64,000 nucleotides of DNA, taken from Tersicoccus solisilvae (GTDB taxonomy: Bacteria > Actinomycetota > Actinomycetes > Actinomycetales > Micrococcaceae). Shown in pieces: positions 1-7,510 of the stretch (positions are counted from its first letter, which is position 1; the number at the start of each line of letters is the position of its first letter). The stretch is taken from contig NZ_BMJI01000001.1 of NCBI RefSeq assembly GCF_014643255.1, forward strand, positions 124,001 through 188,000, read 5' to 3'. Below the pieces are notes generated by a model. That model searched no databases. It was given only the letters and a program-made list of their open reading frames with translations, and was not told where the DNA came from. A program made the position numbers and the translations under genes.

Positions 1-140
1 CGACCGCCGGCCTGCTCGAGCGGGACGAACCGGGCGTCGAGGGTGATCCCGTCGAGCAGCCCGAGCACCGCGGCGGCGTGCTGCTCGACGGTTCGGGCGG
101 CGTGGGGCCAGGGATCCTGGCCGGTGGGTGCGGGAGTCAT
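1..140 (-). CDS. moeA: MoeA-like molybdopterin molybdotransferase, N-terminus only (runs off left edge)
   Basis: The ATG at 138-140 opens a frame that continues past base 1, leaving about 46 residues. The start (MTPAPTGQDPWPHAARTVEQ) with the following AVLGLLDG and RFVPLEQAGGR resembles the N-terminal helix of MoeA/gephyrin E domains, where a conserved His opens the protein and a proline-rich stretch leads to the LxxALGR-type motif. MoeA inserts molybdate into adenylylated molybdopterin. The neighbouring molybdate and Moco genes support the call. A second, complete moeA lies at 7507-8877, so the strain appears to carry two paralogues. Only a short piece is visible, so another family with a similar N-terminus is possible. 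Confidence 0.6.
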   Translation of the reverse strand, partial: MTPAPTGQDPWPHAARTVEQHAAAVLGLLDGITLDARFVPLEQAGG

Positions 141-265
141 CGCCTCCGAGCGTACCGACGTCGCTCGCCGCCCGCCGTCCCGCCAGCTCGCCAATAGACG
201 TTCGATCTGACCCCGATTCAGGCCTCGATGCGACATCTCTTGACGAGCTGGGGTGACGGAACGGG

Positions 266-580
266 TCAGGTGGTCAGCTTGAGCCCGATCACGCAGCCGA
301 CGATGCCGGCGACGAGCAGCAGCCGGACGATCGAGGCGGGTTCGGCGCCGGTCGCCATGCCCCAGACCACCGTCAGCGACGCGCCGATCCCCACCCAGAC
401 GGCATACGCGGTACCGGTCGGCAGCTCGCGCATCGCCCACGCCAGGCCGGCCATGCTGCCGATCAGGCCGACACCGAAGACGACGGTCGGACCCAGCTTG
501 CTGAAACCTTCCGACCGGCCGAGGGCGGTGGCCCACACGGCCTCCAGCACTCCCGAGATCACCAGGACGATCCACGACAT
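266..580 (-). CDS. gdx: Guanidinium exporter of the SMR family (Gdx/SugE type)
   Basis: A 104-residue, four-helix protein of the usual SMR length. The proton/substrate-coupling Glu13 sits in SGVLEAVWA, followed by GRSEGF and the LPTGTAYAVWVGIGA segment typical of the Gdx branch rather than the polyaromatic drug-pumping EmrE branch. SMR proteins work as antiparallel dimers in the cytoplasmic membrane, exchanging protons for substrate. The start at 580 is chosen over an in-frame ATG 15 codons upstream because AGGAGG (587-592) sits six bases before it. The upstream start would lie inside the guanidine riboswitch immediately 5' of the ribosome site. The riboswitch supports guanidinium as the physiological substrate. 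Confidence 0.9.
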   Translation of the reverse strand: MSWIVLVISGVLEAVWATALGRSEGFSKLGPTVVFGVGLIGSMAGLAWAMRELPTGTAYAVWVGIGASLTVVWGMATGAEPASIVRLLLVAGIVGCVIGLKLTT

Positions 581-592
581 CACGCACCTCCT

Positions 593-636
593 GCGGGCCG
601 TCTTGTCGCTCGCCGGGTACGGCACCCCTCGTCCGG
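593..636 (-). promoter_or_regulatory. Guanidine-III (ykkC-III) riboswitch
   Basis: Reading the minus strand from 636, the RNA begins CCGGACGAGGGGUGCCGUAC, continues CCGGCGAGCGACAAGACGGC and ends CCGC. It follows the known class III guanidine aptamer closely: 5' CCGGACGAGG, GCCGUACCCGG, then ACAAGACGGC. P1 forms from the two CCGG-type arms, and GCCGU pairs with ACGGC to make the pseudoknot. The aptamer ends directly at the Shine-Dalgarno AGGAGG (587-592) of the Gdx exporter, so control of translation initiation is likely. The match is to remembered family sequence, not a covariance search. Confidence 0.9.
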
Positions 637-723
637 TGGCCCGGTCTCGGGCTTCTCCTCAGGCTCGCACGCCCCGATCACCGCGGCAACGCGTGGTGGC
701 CAGTCTCACCACCGGATGACCCG

Positions 724-1545
724 TCACCGCCACCGCACGGCGAGCCGGCCGGCGAACCGTGCGGCCACGAGCACGACGAGGTAGATCGCCACGAGCATGA
801 GGCACACGCCGAGCGCCTGGTCCGGTCGCGCCGAGTTCAGCGCGAGGGAGATCTGCAGTGGGAGGGTCCGGGTCTGCCCGTCGATGCTGCCGGCGAAGGT
901 GATGGTCGCGCCGTACTCCCCCAGCGAGCGCGCGAACGCCAGCAGGGTGCCGACCAGGATGCCGGGAGCTGCCAGGGGGACGGTGATGTGCCGGAGGATC
1001 TGCCCGGCGGACGCGCCGCAGGTCGCGGCGGAGAGCTCGAGCTCCTCGTCGATCCCCGCGAGCGCCGTCATCACGGAGACGACGAAGAACGGCAGCGAGA
1101 CGAACACCTGCACGATGACGACGGCGGCCGGACTGAACCCGACGCGGATGCCGACGGCGTCGAGCAGGGAGCCGAACAGGCCGAACCGGCCCCAGAAGAA
1201 CAGCAGCACGAGGCCGGAGACGACCGGGGAGAGCACGAGCGGGACGAGCAGGGCGCCGCGGGCCAGGTCGACGGCGGTACCGCGCAACCGGGTCATCAGC
1301 ACCGCGACGGGCACGCCGAGCAGCACGCAGACCCCGGTGGACAGGGCGGCGGTCGCGAGCGACAGGGCGAGGGAGCGCTGCACCTCGGGCTCGGCGAGCA
1401 GGCCGGGCAGCTGCGCCCACGGCACGTTGAGCAGCAGCCCGGCGATCGGCCCGAGCGTCAGGGCAAGCGCGACCGCGAACGGCACCCACAGCCACGTCGG
1501 CGTCGTCGCACGCTGCAGACGGCGACCGTGGAGGCGACCGCTCAC
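724..1545 (-). CDS. modB: Molybdate ABC transporter permease ModB
   Basis: A 273-residue integral membrane protein with about six hydrophobic helices and the binding-protein-dependent permease (EAA) loop CGASAGQILRHITVPLAAPG in the C-terminal half. The segment SLGEYGATITFAGSI is characteristic of molybdate/tungstate and sulfate permeases. The GTG start at 1543-1545 lies 46 bases after modA, so the two genes are probably co-transcribed. The ATPase partner ModC is not encoded downstream: the next gene is the riboswitch-controlled SMR exporter. ATP hydrolysis must therefore come from a gene elsewhere. Confidence 0.9.
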   Translation of the reverse strand: MSGRLHGRRLQRATTPTWLWVPFAVALALTLGPIAGLLLNVPWAQLPGLLAEPEVQRSLALSLATAALSTGVCVLLGVPVAVLMTRLRGTAVDLARGALLVPLVLSPVVSGLVLLFFWGRFGLFGSLLDAVGIRVGFSPAAVVIVQVFVSLPFFVVSVMTALAGIDEELELSAATCGASAGQILRHITVPLAAPGILVGTLLAFARSLGEYGATITFAGSIDGQTRTLPLQISLALNSARPDQALGVCLMLVAIYLVVLVAARFAGRLAVRWR

Positions 1546-1591
1546 GCGTCCCCGCGGGCGAGGTCGCGTGCGGAGCGGGAGTCTGCCGGCC

Positions 1592-2395
1592 TCACGACGA
1601 GGCGTCGAACCCGGCGCGGGCGAACACCGCGCGCGCCTCGGGCCCGGTCAGCCACGCCTCGAACTCGGCGGCGGCCGGCCGCGCGGCGCCGTCCTTCGTC
1701 AGCGCGACCGGATACGGGTTGCCGCCGGCGTCGGGCAGATCGATGACGCGGACCTTGTCCCCGGCGCTGGTGGCATCGGTGCGATAGACCAGCGCCGCCT
1801 GCACCTGGCCCGAGGTGAGCTTGGTGAGCGCGCCGCGCACGTTCTCCTCCTCGGTCGTCGCCGACGGCGTCACCTTCTCCTTCGACAGGACCTCCCGGCT
1901 GACCCGGCCGCAGGGGACGTCGGCCGCGCAGATCGCGGTCCGCACACCGTCGCGCTCGAGGTCGGCCAGGGACGTGATGCCGGCCGACGGGTCGACGGCG
2001 AGCACGAGGTGGTTGACGGCGACGACGGTCGGGTCCCCGGCGAGGATGTCCGTGCCGGTCAGGGGTTGCAGCGACTCCTGGTCGGCGGTCAGCAGGACGT
2101 CGGCGTCGGCTCCGGCGATCAGCTGGCTCACCAGCGCCTGGCTGCCGGCGAGGTTGAACCGGACCTCGACGCCGGGATGGGAGGCCCGGTAGGCGTCGGC
2201 CAGCTGCGGCCCGACGTCGGTCAGCGACGCGGCGGCGAAGACGGTGATGGTCTGCTGCCCGGTCGACTGGCCGGTCCCTGAACCCGCCGGCCCGGTGCCA
2301 CCCGTCGTCGCCGCGCACGCGGTCAGCAGCAGGGCGGCCGCCACGGAGAGGGCGCGTACCGGCAGGACCACGGCACGGGCGGGGCGGGGCGTCAT
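1592..2395 (-). CDS. modA: Molybdate-binding lipoprotein ModA
   Basis: A 267-residue solute-binding protein. An N-terminal hydrophobic signal ends in the lipobox LTAC, with Cys27 as the predicted lipidated residue, followed by a Gly/Thr/Ser linker. The mature part starts ITVFAAASLTDV, the ModA signature whose Ser contacts the oxyanion. Later FNLAGSQALVSQL, ADADVLLTAD and QAALVYRTDA are further family segments. It would sit on the outer face of the membrane and deliver molybdate to ModB. It is the first gene of modAB and is divergent from the ArsR-like regulator at 2521, with 125 bases between. Confidence 0.93.
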   Translation of the reverse strand: MTPRPARAVVLPVRALSVAAALLLTACAATTGGTGPAGSGTGQSTGQQTITVFAAASLTDVGPQLADAYRASHPGVEVRFNLAGSQALVSQLIAGADADVLLTADQESLQPLTGTDILAGDPTVVAVNHLVLAVDPSAGITSLADLERDGVRTAICAADVPCGRVSREVLSKEKVTPSATTEEENVRGALTKLTSGQVQAALVYRTDATSAGDKVRVIDLPDAGGNPYPVALTKDGAARPAAAEFEAWLTGPEARAVFARAGFDASS

Positions 2396-2456
2396 ATCCC
2401 CATGCTAGGCGGGCGCCGAGCCGCCGGACCCGGATCGCGACAGAACTGAAAGGCTC

Positions 2457-2485
2457 TTGCAGGTCGACTGATCGACCGCTACGAT
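2457..2485 (+). promoter_or_regulatory. Promoter of the ArsR-like regulator/MFS operon
   Basis: TTGCAG (2457-2462) and TACGAT (2480-2485) are separated by 17 bases, a good sigma-70 type spacing. A perfect inverted repeat, GGTCGA-CTGA-TCGACC (2462-2477), occupies the spacer, and a second perfect dyad begins at the -10. Transcription should start near 2492. Confidence 0.6.
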
Positions 2486-2505
2486 CTGAAAGACCATTTC
2501 AGATC
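2483..2505 (+). promoter_or_regulatory. Operator: perfect 9-bp inverted repeat at the transcription start
   Basis: GATCTGAAA-GACCA-TTTCAGATC is a perfect dyad overlapping the -10 hexamer and the expected start site, just before the regulator gene. A partial copy, GAACTGAAAG, lies about 40 bases upstream on the same strand. It is placed to let the downstream winged-helix protein repress itself and the MFS pump. The cognate protein is inferred from position only. Confidence 0.65.
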
Positions 2506-2520
2506 ATGGGAGCAGTCGTC

Positions 2521-3090
2521 ATGCAGGAACGTCGCCCGAATCTCACCGACCCGGCGGTCCTCGATGCTCTGGCGCACCCGCTCCGCCTCGACGTCCTCAC
2601 CTTCCTCGGCTCGGAGGGCCCCGCCACCGCCTCGCAGTGCGCCCGCGCCGTCGGGGACACTCCGTCGAACTGCAGCTATCACCTGCGCGTGCTCGCCTCG
2701 CACGGACTGGTGGAGCCGGACGCTTCCGGGGACGGCCGGTCGCGCCCGTGGCGCGCCACCATCACCGGATTCACGACGGACGCCGTCGACCCGGCCGATG
2801 CCGCCGGCGCCCAGGAACTCGTGGCCGCGTCCGTCGAGCTCGACCACCATCTGACCCGCGAGTACCTGCGCGGACGGGACCAGGTCCCCGAGCCGTGGCG
2901 GGAGGTCGACGCGCACGCCGCCTACGGCCTGGCCCTGTCGCCGAGCGAACTGACCGACATCGTCCGACGGATCGACGACGTCGTCCGCCCCTACATCCAG
3001 GCGACGCGCCAGGATCCTCCCGACGACGCCGAGCACGTGCACCTGACCATCAATGCCTTCCCCCGGATCGCCTTCCGACGCGCGCGATGA
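2521..3090 (+). CDS. ArsR-type winged-helix transcriptional regulator
   Basis: A 189-residue protein. Residues about 8-80 form an ArsR-like winged helix: LDALAHPLRLDVLTFL, then SQCARAVGDTPSNCSYHLRV as recognition region, then LVEPDASGDGRSRPW as the wing. The C-terminal part is a helical domain typical of HTH_20 proteins that control drug exporters. ATG 2521 is preferred over ATG 2506 because GGGAG (2508-2512) lies eight bases before it and 2506 falls beside the operator. The stop overlaps the ATG of the MFS gene by four bases (ATGA), so the pair forms one operon. No Cys/His metal site is evident, so the ligand is unknown. Confidence 0.85.
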   Translation: MQERRPNLTDPAVLDALAHPLRLDVLTFLGSEGPATASQCARAVGDTPSNCSYHLRVLASHGLVEPDASGDGRSRPWRATITGFTTDAVDPADAAGAQELVAASVELDHHLTREYLRGRDQVPEPWREVDAHAAYGLALSPSELTDIVRRIDDVVRPYIQATRQDPPDDAEHVHLTINAFPRIAFRRAR

Positions 3091-4367
3091 CATCTCCCGA
3101 CCTCGGCACGGCGGTGCCGGCGACCCGGGGCGCCGGCACCGCGATGGCCGTCCCGGCCTTCCGTCGACTCTGGCTCGCCGGACTGATCTCCGACGCCGGC
3201 GACTGGCTGATGCTGATCGCTCTGCCCCTGGTCGTGCTCCACCTGACCGGATCCGCGGTCGGGACGTCGCTGGCGTTCCTGCTCGGGCTCCTGCCGCCGG
3301 TACTGCTGGCGCCCGTCGTCGCTCGCACCGTCGATCGCCTTCCGCACCGGCGCGTGATGGCCGTCGCCACGCTCGCTCAGGCGGCGGGCCTCCTGCCGCT
3401 GCTGACGGTGCACGATCACGCCGACCTGCCCGTCGTCTACGGCGTCATCGTCGTTCAGGCCGCTCTCGCGGCGTTCTTCGAACCGGCCAAGAGCTCCCTC
3501 CTGCCGACGCTCGTCGGTTCCGACCGCGTGACGTCCGCGAACGCGTTGACCGGCCTCAACAACGACCTGGGCCGGATCATCGGCGGCCCGCTCGGCGGCG
3601 TGCTGCTCGCAGCCGCAAGTCTCAGCGCCGTCGCACTCGTCGATCTCGGCACCTATCTGGTGGCCGCCGCCCTCGTCCTGAGTCTGCCTCGCCAGCGAGA
3701 AGGGGGCCCGTCCCGCACCCGGCGGCGCCGATCCGGCGTGCCGGGCCGACGGGACGGCGGCATCCTGGGGGCGTTCCGCGACCCGGCGACGCGCAGCGTG
3801 GTGGTGGTCGAGACCGCCGCGTCGGTCGCCCAGGGCCTCTTCGTCGTGCTCTTCGTCTTCTTCGTCACCGACGTCATCGAGGGAACGGACGCCGATGTCG
3901 GGCTCCTCCGGGGTGTCCAGGCCGTCGGAGCCATCGCGGCGGGCAGCGTGCTGGGCATTCTCGGCGCCCGACTGAACGCGCTCCGCCTCATGCTCACCGG
4001 CATCGTCGCGTTCACGGTCCTGACCGCGATCGTCTGGAACCTGTCGTTCGCCACCCACGCGGTGCCCGTGTATGCCGTCCTGTTCGGCGCCATCGGCGCT
4101 CCGGCGGTGCTGATGAGCGCCGGCTCGACGAGTCTCGTGCAGCAGAGGTCGGACGCCTCGCGACGGGGAAGCGCGTTCGCCGCCCTGGGGCTCGGACAAG
4201 CCGCCGGGCAGGCGGTGGGCCTGATCGTCGCGGGAGTCCTCCAGGAGCGCGTCGGCACCCTGCCGCTCCTGGAGCTCCAGGCCGGTGCGTACGCCGTTGC
4301 CGCCGTCCTCGCTCTCCTGCTGCTCCCCCGCACCGTCAGCGCGGTGCGCCGCCCGCTGCCGCTGTAA
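3087..4367 (+). CDS. MFS drug exporter controlled by the upstream regulator
   Basis: A 426-residue, 12-helix major facilitator protein of the MFS_3/Bcr-like group often paired with ArsR regulators. Helix 1 contains FRRLWLAGLISDAGDWLM, a signature of macrolide and enterobactin-type exporters, and the cytoplasmic 2-3 loop has RTVDRLPHRR. The ATG at 3087 overlaps the regulator stop by four bases, arguing for translational coupling. It is probably an efflux pump in the cytoplasmic membrane induced by the same small molecule that releases the regulator. The substrate cannot be read from sequence. Confidence 0.85.
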   Translation: MTSPDLGTAVPATRGAGTAMAVPAFRRLWLAGLISDAGDWLMLIALPLVVLHLTGSAVGTSLAFLLGLLPPVLLAPVVARTVDRLPHRRVMAVATLAQAAGLLPLLTVHDHADLPVVYGVIVVQAALAAFFEPAKSSLLPTLVGSDRVTSANALTGLNNDLGRIIGGPLGGVLLAAASLSAVALVDLGTYLVAAALVLSLPRQREGGPSRTRRRRSGVPGRRDGGILGAFRDPATRSVVVVETAASVAQGLFVVLFVFFVTDVIEGTDADVGLLRGVQAVGAIAAGSVLGILGARLNALRLMLTGIVAFTVLTAIVWNLSFATHAVPVYAVLFGAIGAPAVLMSAGSTSLVQQRSDASRRGSAFAALGLGQAAGQAVGLIVAGVLQERVGTLPLLELQAGAYAVAAVLALLLLPRTVSAVRRPLPL

Positions 4368-4368
4368 G

Positions 4369-4382
4369 TTACTGGCGAGTAG
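4369..4382 (+). promoter_or_regulatory. Possible TetR-type operator dyad before the thioesterase gene
   Basis: TTACTGGCGAGTAG contains TACT and AGTA arms around a GGCG core and lies in the 25-base gap before the thioesterase start. Similar TACT-N4-AGTA dyads occur before actinobacterial lipid metabolism genes, but this is a single imperfect site. Confidence 0.3.
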
Positions 4383-4392
4383 TGTTGTCGTC

Positions 4393-4938
4393 ATGCACCT
4401 GCTGCTGCGCACGCTCTACTGGCTGATCACCTCCCGGCGACGTCCGCCGCTGTCCATCTGGGACACCTCCACCGTGCCGATGCGCGCCCGGCTGACCGAC
4501 ATCGACATCGCCCGGCACATCAACAACGGCATGTACTTCTCCCTGTTCGACCTGGGTCGCTTCGACCTGCTGGTGCGCGCCGGCATGTGGGACGTGATGC
4601 GCAAGCGCGGCTGGTCCCCCGTGGTGCAGGCCGAGACCATCACCTTCCGGAGGTCCGTGGTGCTCGGCCAGCGATTCACGCAGGAGACGAAGATTCTCGG
4701 GATGGACGAGAAGTGCATCTACGTGGAGCAGCGGATCGTCGTCGACGGGGAGATCTACGTGCGGGCGTACATCGCGACCCGGCTGCTCTCCCGGTCCGGG
4801 CCGGTGTCCAACGAGGACATCCTGGCCGCGATCGGCGAGCGGCTCCCGGCCGACCGCGTGGTGCCGACGTGGCTGCACGAATGGCGCGAGCGGACCGCCC
4901 TGCCCGGCTCCCGCAAGCCCGCGCCGCACGTCTGGTGA
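4393..4938 (+). CDS. Hotdog-fold acyl-CoA thioesterase-like protein
   Basis: A 181-residue protein of the 4-hydroxybenzoyl-CoA thioesterase/FabZ-like hotdog superfamily. The motif DIDIARHINNGMYFSLFDLG matches the family active-site helix, where Asp/Asn and Gly-Met-Tyr bind the thioester. A following beta sheet (VVQAETITFRRSVVLGQRFT) completes the single hotdog. An N-terminal hydrophobic stretch (MHLLLRTLYWLITSRR) may tether it to the membrane. It follows the MFS gene by 25 bases but has its own putative operator, so it may be independent. The substrate is unknown. ATG 4393 is the first start after the MFS stop. Confidence 0.75.
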   Translation: MHLLLRTLYWLITSRRRPPLSIWDTSTVPMRARLTDIDIARHINNGMYFSLFDLGRFDLLVRAGMWDVMRKRGWSPVVQAETITFRRSVVLGQRFTQETKILGMDEKCIYVEQRIVVDGEIYVRAYIATRLLSRSGPVSNEDILAAIGERLPADRVVPTWLHEWRERTALPGSRKPAPHVW

Positions 4939-5000
4939 CCGGCCGGCCGGCGCAGGGCAACCGGCAGCAGACTGCCCAGGCGACGCCGTAGCATGGGCGA

Positions 5001-6086
5001 ATGGCAGTGTCCCTCGGCATCCCGCGCGTCCTCCCGACCGCCGGCGTGCCGGAACGCGGCGGCCTGACCGACCGGTACGGCCGGGTGGCCACCGACCTGC
5101 GGCTGTCCCTGACGGACAAGTGCAACCTGCGCTGCACGTACTGCATGCCGGCCGACGGGATGGACTGGCTGCCCCGCGCGCAGCTGCTCACCGCCGGCGA
5201 GATCACCCGGCTCGTCGGCATCGCCGTCGACACCCTCGGCGTCGTCGAACTCCGCCTGACCGGCGGCGAACCGCTGATCCGCCCCGACCTGGAGGACGTC
5301 GTCGCCGGCGTCCGGGGCCGCCACCCGGATCTGCCGATCTCCCTGACCACCAACGGCGTCGGCCTGGACCGCCGCGCAGCGTCCCTGCGTGACGCCGGCC
5401 TGAGCCGGATCAACATCTCGCTGGATACCCTGTGCCCCGAGACCTTCGCCGCACTGTCCCGCCGGAACCTGCTCGAGCGGACCCTGGCGGGGATCGCCGC
5501 CGCGGACGCCGCCGGGCTGTCCCCGGTGAAGATCAACGCCGTGCTGATGCGCGGGGTCAACGAGGACGAGGCCGGCGAGCTGGCCGCGTGGTGCCTGGCG
5601 CGCGGCTACGAACTGCGGTTCATCGAGCAGATGCCGCTGGACGCGGACCACGGCTGGCGGCGGGACACCATGGTCACGGCCGCGCAGATCCGGGCCCACC
5701 TGGAGCGCGACTTCGCCCTGACCCCGCACCCGGCCAAGCGCGACGGGGCACCCGCCGAGCGCTACACGGCCGTCGCCCGGCGCGACCCCGCCGTGCACGG
5801 CACCCTCGGCATCATCGCTTCGGTCACCGAGCCGTTCTGCGCCGACTGCAAGCGCACCCGATTGACGGCCGACGGCAAGGTCCGCAGCTGCCTCTTCTCC
5901 CACGAGGAGGTGGACCTGCTGCACCTGCTGCGCGGCGGGGCCGACGACGAGCAGCTTGCCCAGCGCTGGCGGCAGGCGATGTGGGTCAAACCCCTCGCCC
6001 ACGGCACCGAGTCCCCCGGCACGGAAGGCCTGGACGCCTCCGGCTACGTGCAGCCGGACCGTTCGATGAGCGCGATCGGCGGCTGA
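5001..6086 (+). CDS. moaA: GTP 3',8-cyclase MoaA
   Basis: A 361-residue radical SAM enzyme that performs the first step of molybdopterin synthesis, converting GTP to 3',8-cyclo-7,8-dihydro-GTP. The N-terminal SAM cluster is C41-x3-C45-x2-C48 (CNLRCTYC). The second [4Fe-4S] site is C280-x2-C283-x13-C297 in FCADCKRTRL...SC, as in MoaA. The LTGGEPLIR and INISLDTL segments are typical, and the C-terminal Gly-Gly needed by the family is present. It starts a tight operon: moaD begins two bases after its stop. Confidence 0.96.
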   Translation: MAVSLGIPRVLPTAGVPERGGLTDRYGRVATDLRLSLTDKCNLRCTYCMPADGMDWLPRAQLLTAGEITRLVGIAVDTLGVVELRLTGGEPLIRPDLEDVVAGVRGRHPDLPISLTTNGVGLDRRAASLRDAGLSRINISLDTLCPETFAALSRRNLLERTLAGIAAADAAGLSPVKINAVLMRGVNEDEAGELAAWCLARGYELRFIEQMPLDADHGWRRDTMVTAAQIRAHLERDFALTPHPAKRDGAPAERYTAVARRDPAVHGTLGIIASVTEPFCADCKRTRLTADGKVRSCLFSHEEVDLLHLLRGGADDEQLAQRWRQAMWVKPLAHGTESPGTEGLDASGYVQPDRSMSAIGG

Positions 6087-6088
6087 GC

Positions 6089-6346
6089 GTGAAGGTCAAC
6101 TACTACGCGGCGGCGGCGGCCGCGGCCGGGACGACGGCGGAGACCGTCGACGCCGACGGCCTGACGCTGGGTGCCCTCAAGGCGCAACTCACGGCGGCGC
6201 ATCCGCCGCTGCCGGGTCAGCCACGGCTCGAGGACGTGCTCGCGCGCTCCTCGTTCCTGCTCGACGGGATGGCGGGCCGCGACGACGCGCGAACGCTCGA
6301 CGGGGTGAGCGCCCTCGACGTGCTGCCGCCCTTCGCCGGGGGATAG
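6089..6346 (+). CDS. moaD: Molybdopterin synthase small subunit MoaD
   Basis: An 85-residue ubiquitin-fold sulfur carrier (MoaD/ThiS). It starts VKVNYYAAAAAAAG and ends VLPPFAGG; the terminal Gly-Gly is the site of thiocarboxylation by a MoeB-type activator. With MoaE it would transfer two sulfurs to cyclic pyranopterin. The GTG start at 6089 follows the moaA stop by two bases. No moaE or moaC is present in this window, so these must lie elsewhere. Confidence 0.9.
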   Translation: MKVNYYAAAAAAAGTTAETVDADGLTLGALKAQLTAAHPPLPGQPRLEDVLARSSFLLDGMAGRDDARTLDGVSALDVLPPFAGG

Positions 6347-6359
6347 GCGGCGGATCGAG

Positions 6360-7115
6360 ATGGACACCGTCCCCGGCCCCGGGCCGTACGGCCCGCCCGA
6401 CGGCATCGAGTTGGACGCGATCGTCCTCGCCGGTGGTCGCGGCTCCCGGCTCGGCGGCATCGACAAGGCCGCTCTGACCCTGGACGGGAAACCGCTGCTG
6501 GACCGGGCGCTGGACGCCGTCGACGGGGTGGCGGGCACCGTGGTGGTCGTGGGTCCGGAACGGGTGCTGGCCTCCGGGGAGGACGCCGCGCGGATCACGG
6601 CGTCGCGCAGCGGAACAGACCCGGCCGGGGCAGCGCGGTTGAGAACCGCCCGGGAGGATCCGCCGTACGGGGGCCCGGCGGCCGCCACCGCCGCGGGCCT
6701 GGCGGCGCTCGACCCGGACCGGGACGGGGACGCCTGGGTGCTGCTGCTCTCCTGCGACCTCGTGCACCCGGCCGCGGCCGTCGCCGCGCTGGTGCCCGCC
6801 GTCCGGACCGCGGCCCGGGAAGCCGGCACCGCCGTGGACGCCGTCGTCGGCGTCGACCCGGACGGTCGCCGCCAGCCGCTGACCGCGGTGTATCGCCGTC
6901 GCGCGCTGGTGGCCGCCGTGGCCGAGCTGGTGGACTCGGGCGGCGGATCCACGGGCGCGTCGATGCGGGCACTGATCGCGCCCTTGACGTGCGTCGATGT
7001 GCTGCTGACCCGGGCGGAGAGCGCGGACGTGGATACCGTGGAGGATGCGCTCCGGACCGGAGTGCGCCTGCCGGACGACCCGACCCGGCCGCCCCGACCC
7101 GAGGAGGACGCATGA
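6360..7115 (+). CDS. mobA: Molybdenum cofactor guanylyltransferase MobA-like
   Basis: A 251-residue nucleotidyltransferase. The signature LAGGRGSRLGGIDKA at residues about 22-36 is the GTP/CTP-binding loop with the catalytic Lys, and LLLSCDLVHP holds the metal-binding Asp. PPYGGPAAATAAGL matches the family's GPLAG-like loop. It attaches GMP (or CMP) to Moco for DMSO-reductase-type enzymes. Proline-rich stretches at both ends are longer than usual. Its stop overlaps the next ATG by four bases. Confidence 0.87.
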   Translation: MDTVPGPGPYGPPDGIELDAIVLAGGRGSRLGGIDKAALTLDGKPLLDRALDAVDGVAGTVVVVGPERVLASGEDAARITASRSGTDPAGAARLRTAREDPPYGGPAAATAAGLAALDPDRDGDAWVLLLSCDLVHPAAAVAALVPAVRTAAREAGTAVDAVVGVDPDGRRQPLTAVYRRRALVAAVAELVDSGGGSTGASMRALIAPLTCVDVLLTRAESADVDTVEDALRTGVRLPDDPTRPPRPEEDA

Positions 7116-7510
7116 GCGAGCGCGAGAAGGACGAGATCCTGCAGGACTGGGTCACGCGCCTGGCCGAGCAGCTGGGCGTCCCGCTGGACCAGGTGCCCGT
7201 CGACGACATCCTCGCCCTCGCCGGCGTCGCCGCGCACCGGGTGATCCGCCCCGCCGCCCCGCTGACCACGTACATCGTGGGCTTCGCCGCCGGTCTGGCC
7301 GCGGCGGGTGGCCGGACGGACCGGCCGGGACCGGTGATGGGCGTGTACGACGACGCCGCGCGCCGGCTGGCGGAGAAGGTCGCGAGCGAGCGGGACGCCG
7401 CGGGGGGATCCACGGAGCGCGCGGGGGCGGACGGAGGCTCGACTGGGACGTCCGATGCTCCGGTCCAGCGGGGCACGGACGGCGGGGTCACGGGCGAGCC
7501 CGCTCCGTGA
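7112..7510 (+). CDS. DUF6457-type protein in the Moco operon
   Basis: A 132-residue protein of a small actinobacterial family of unknown function usually found next to MobA/MoeA. The first 90 residues are predicted helical and soluble ([48 protein letters not shown]); the tail is Gly/Ser/Thr-rich and disordered. It overlaps both mobA and moeA by four bases, so the three products are made in step. A role as a Moco-insertion or transfer helper is plausible from context only. Confidence 0.75.
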   Translation: MSEREKDEILQDWVTRLAEQLGVPLDQVPVDDILALAGVAAHRVIRPAAPLTTYIVGFAAGLAAAGGRTDRPGPVMGVYDDAARRLAEKVASERDAAGGSTERAGADGGSTGTSDAPVQRGTDGGVTGEPAP

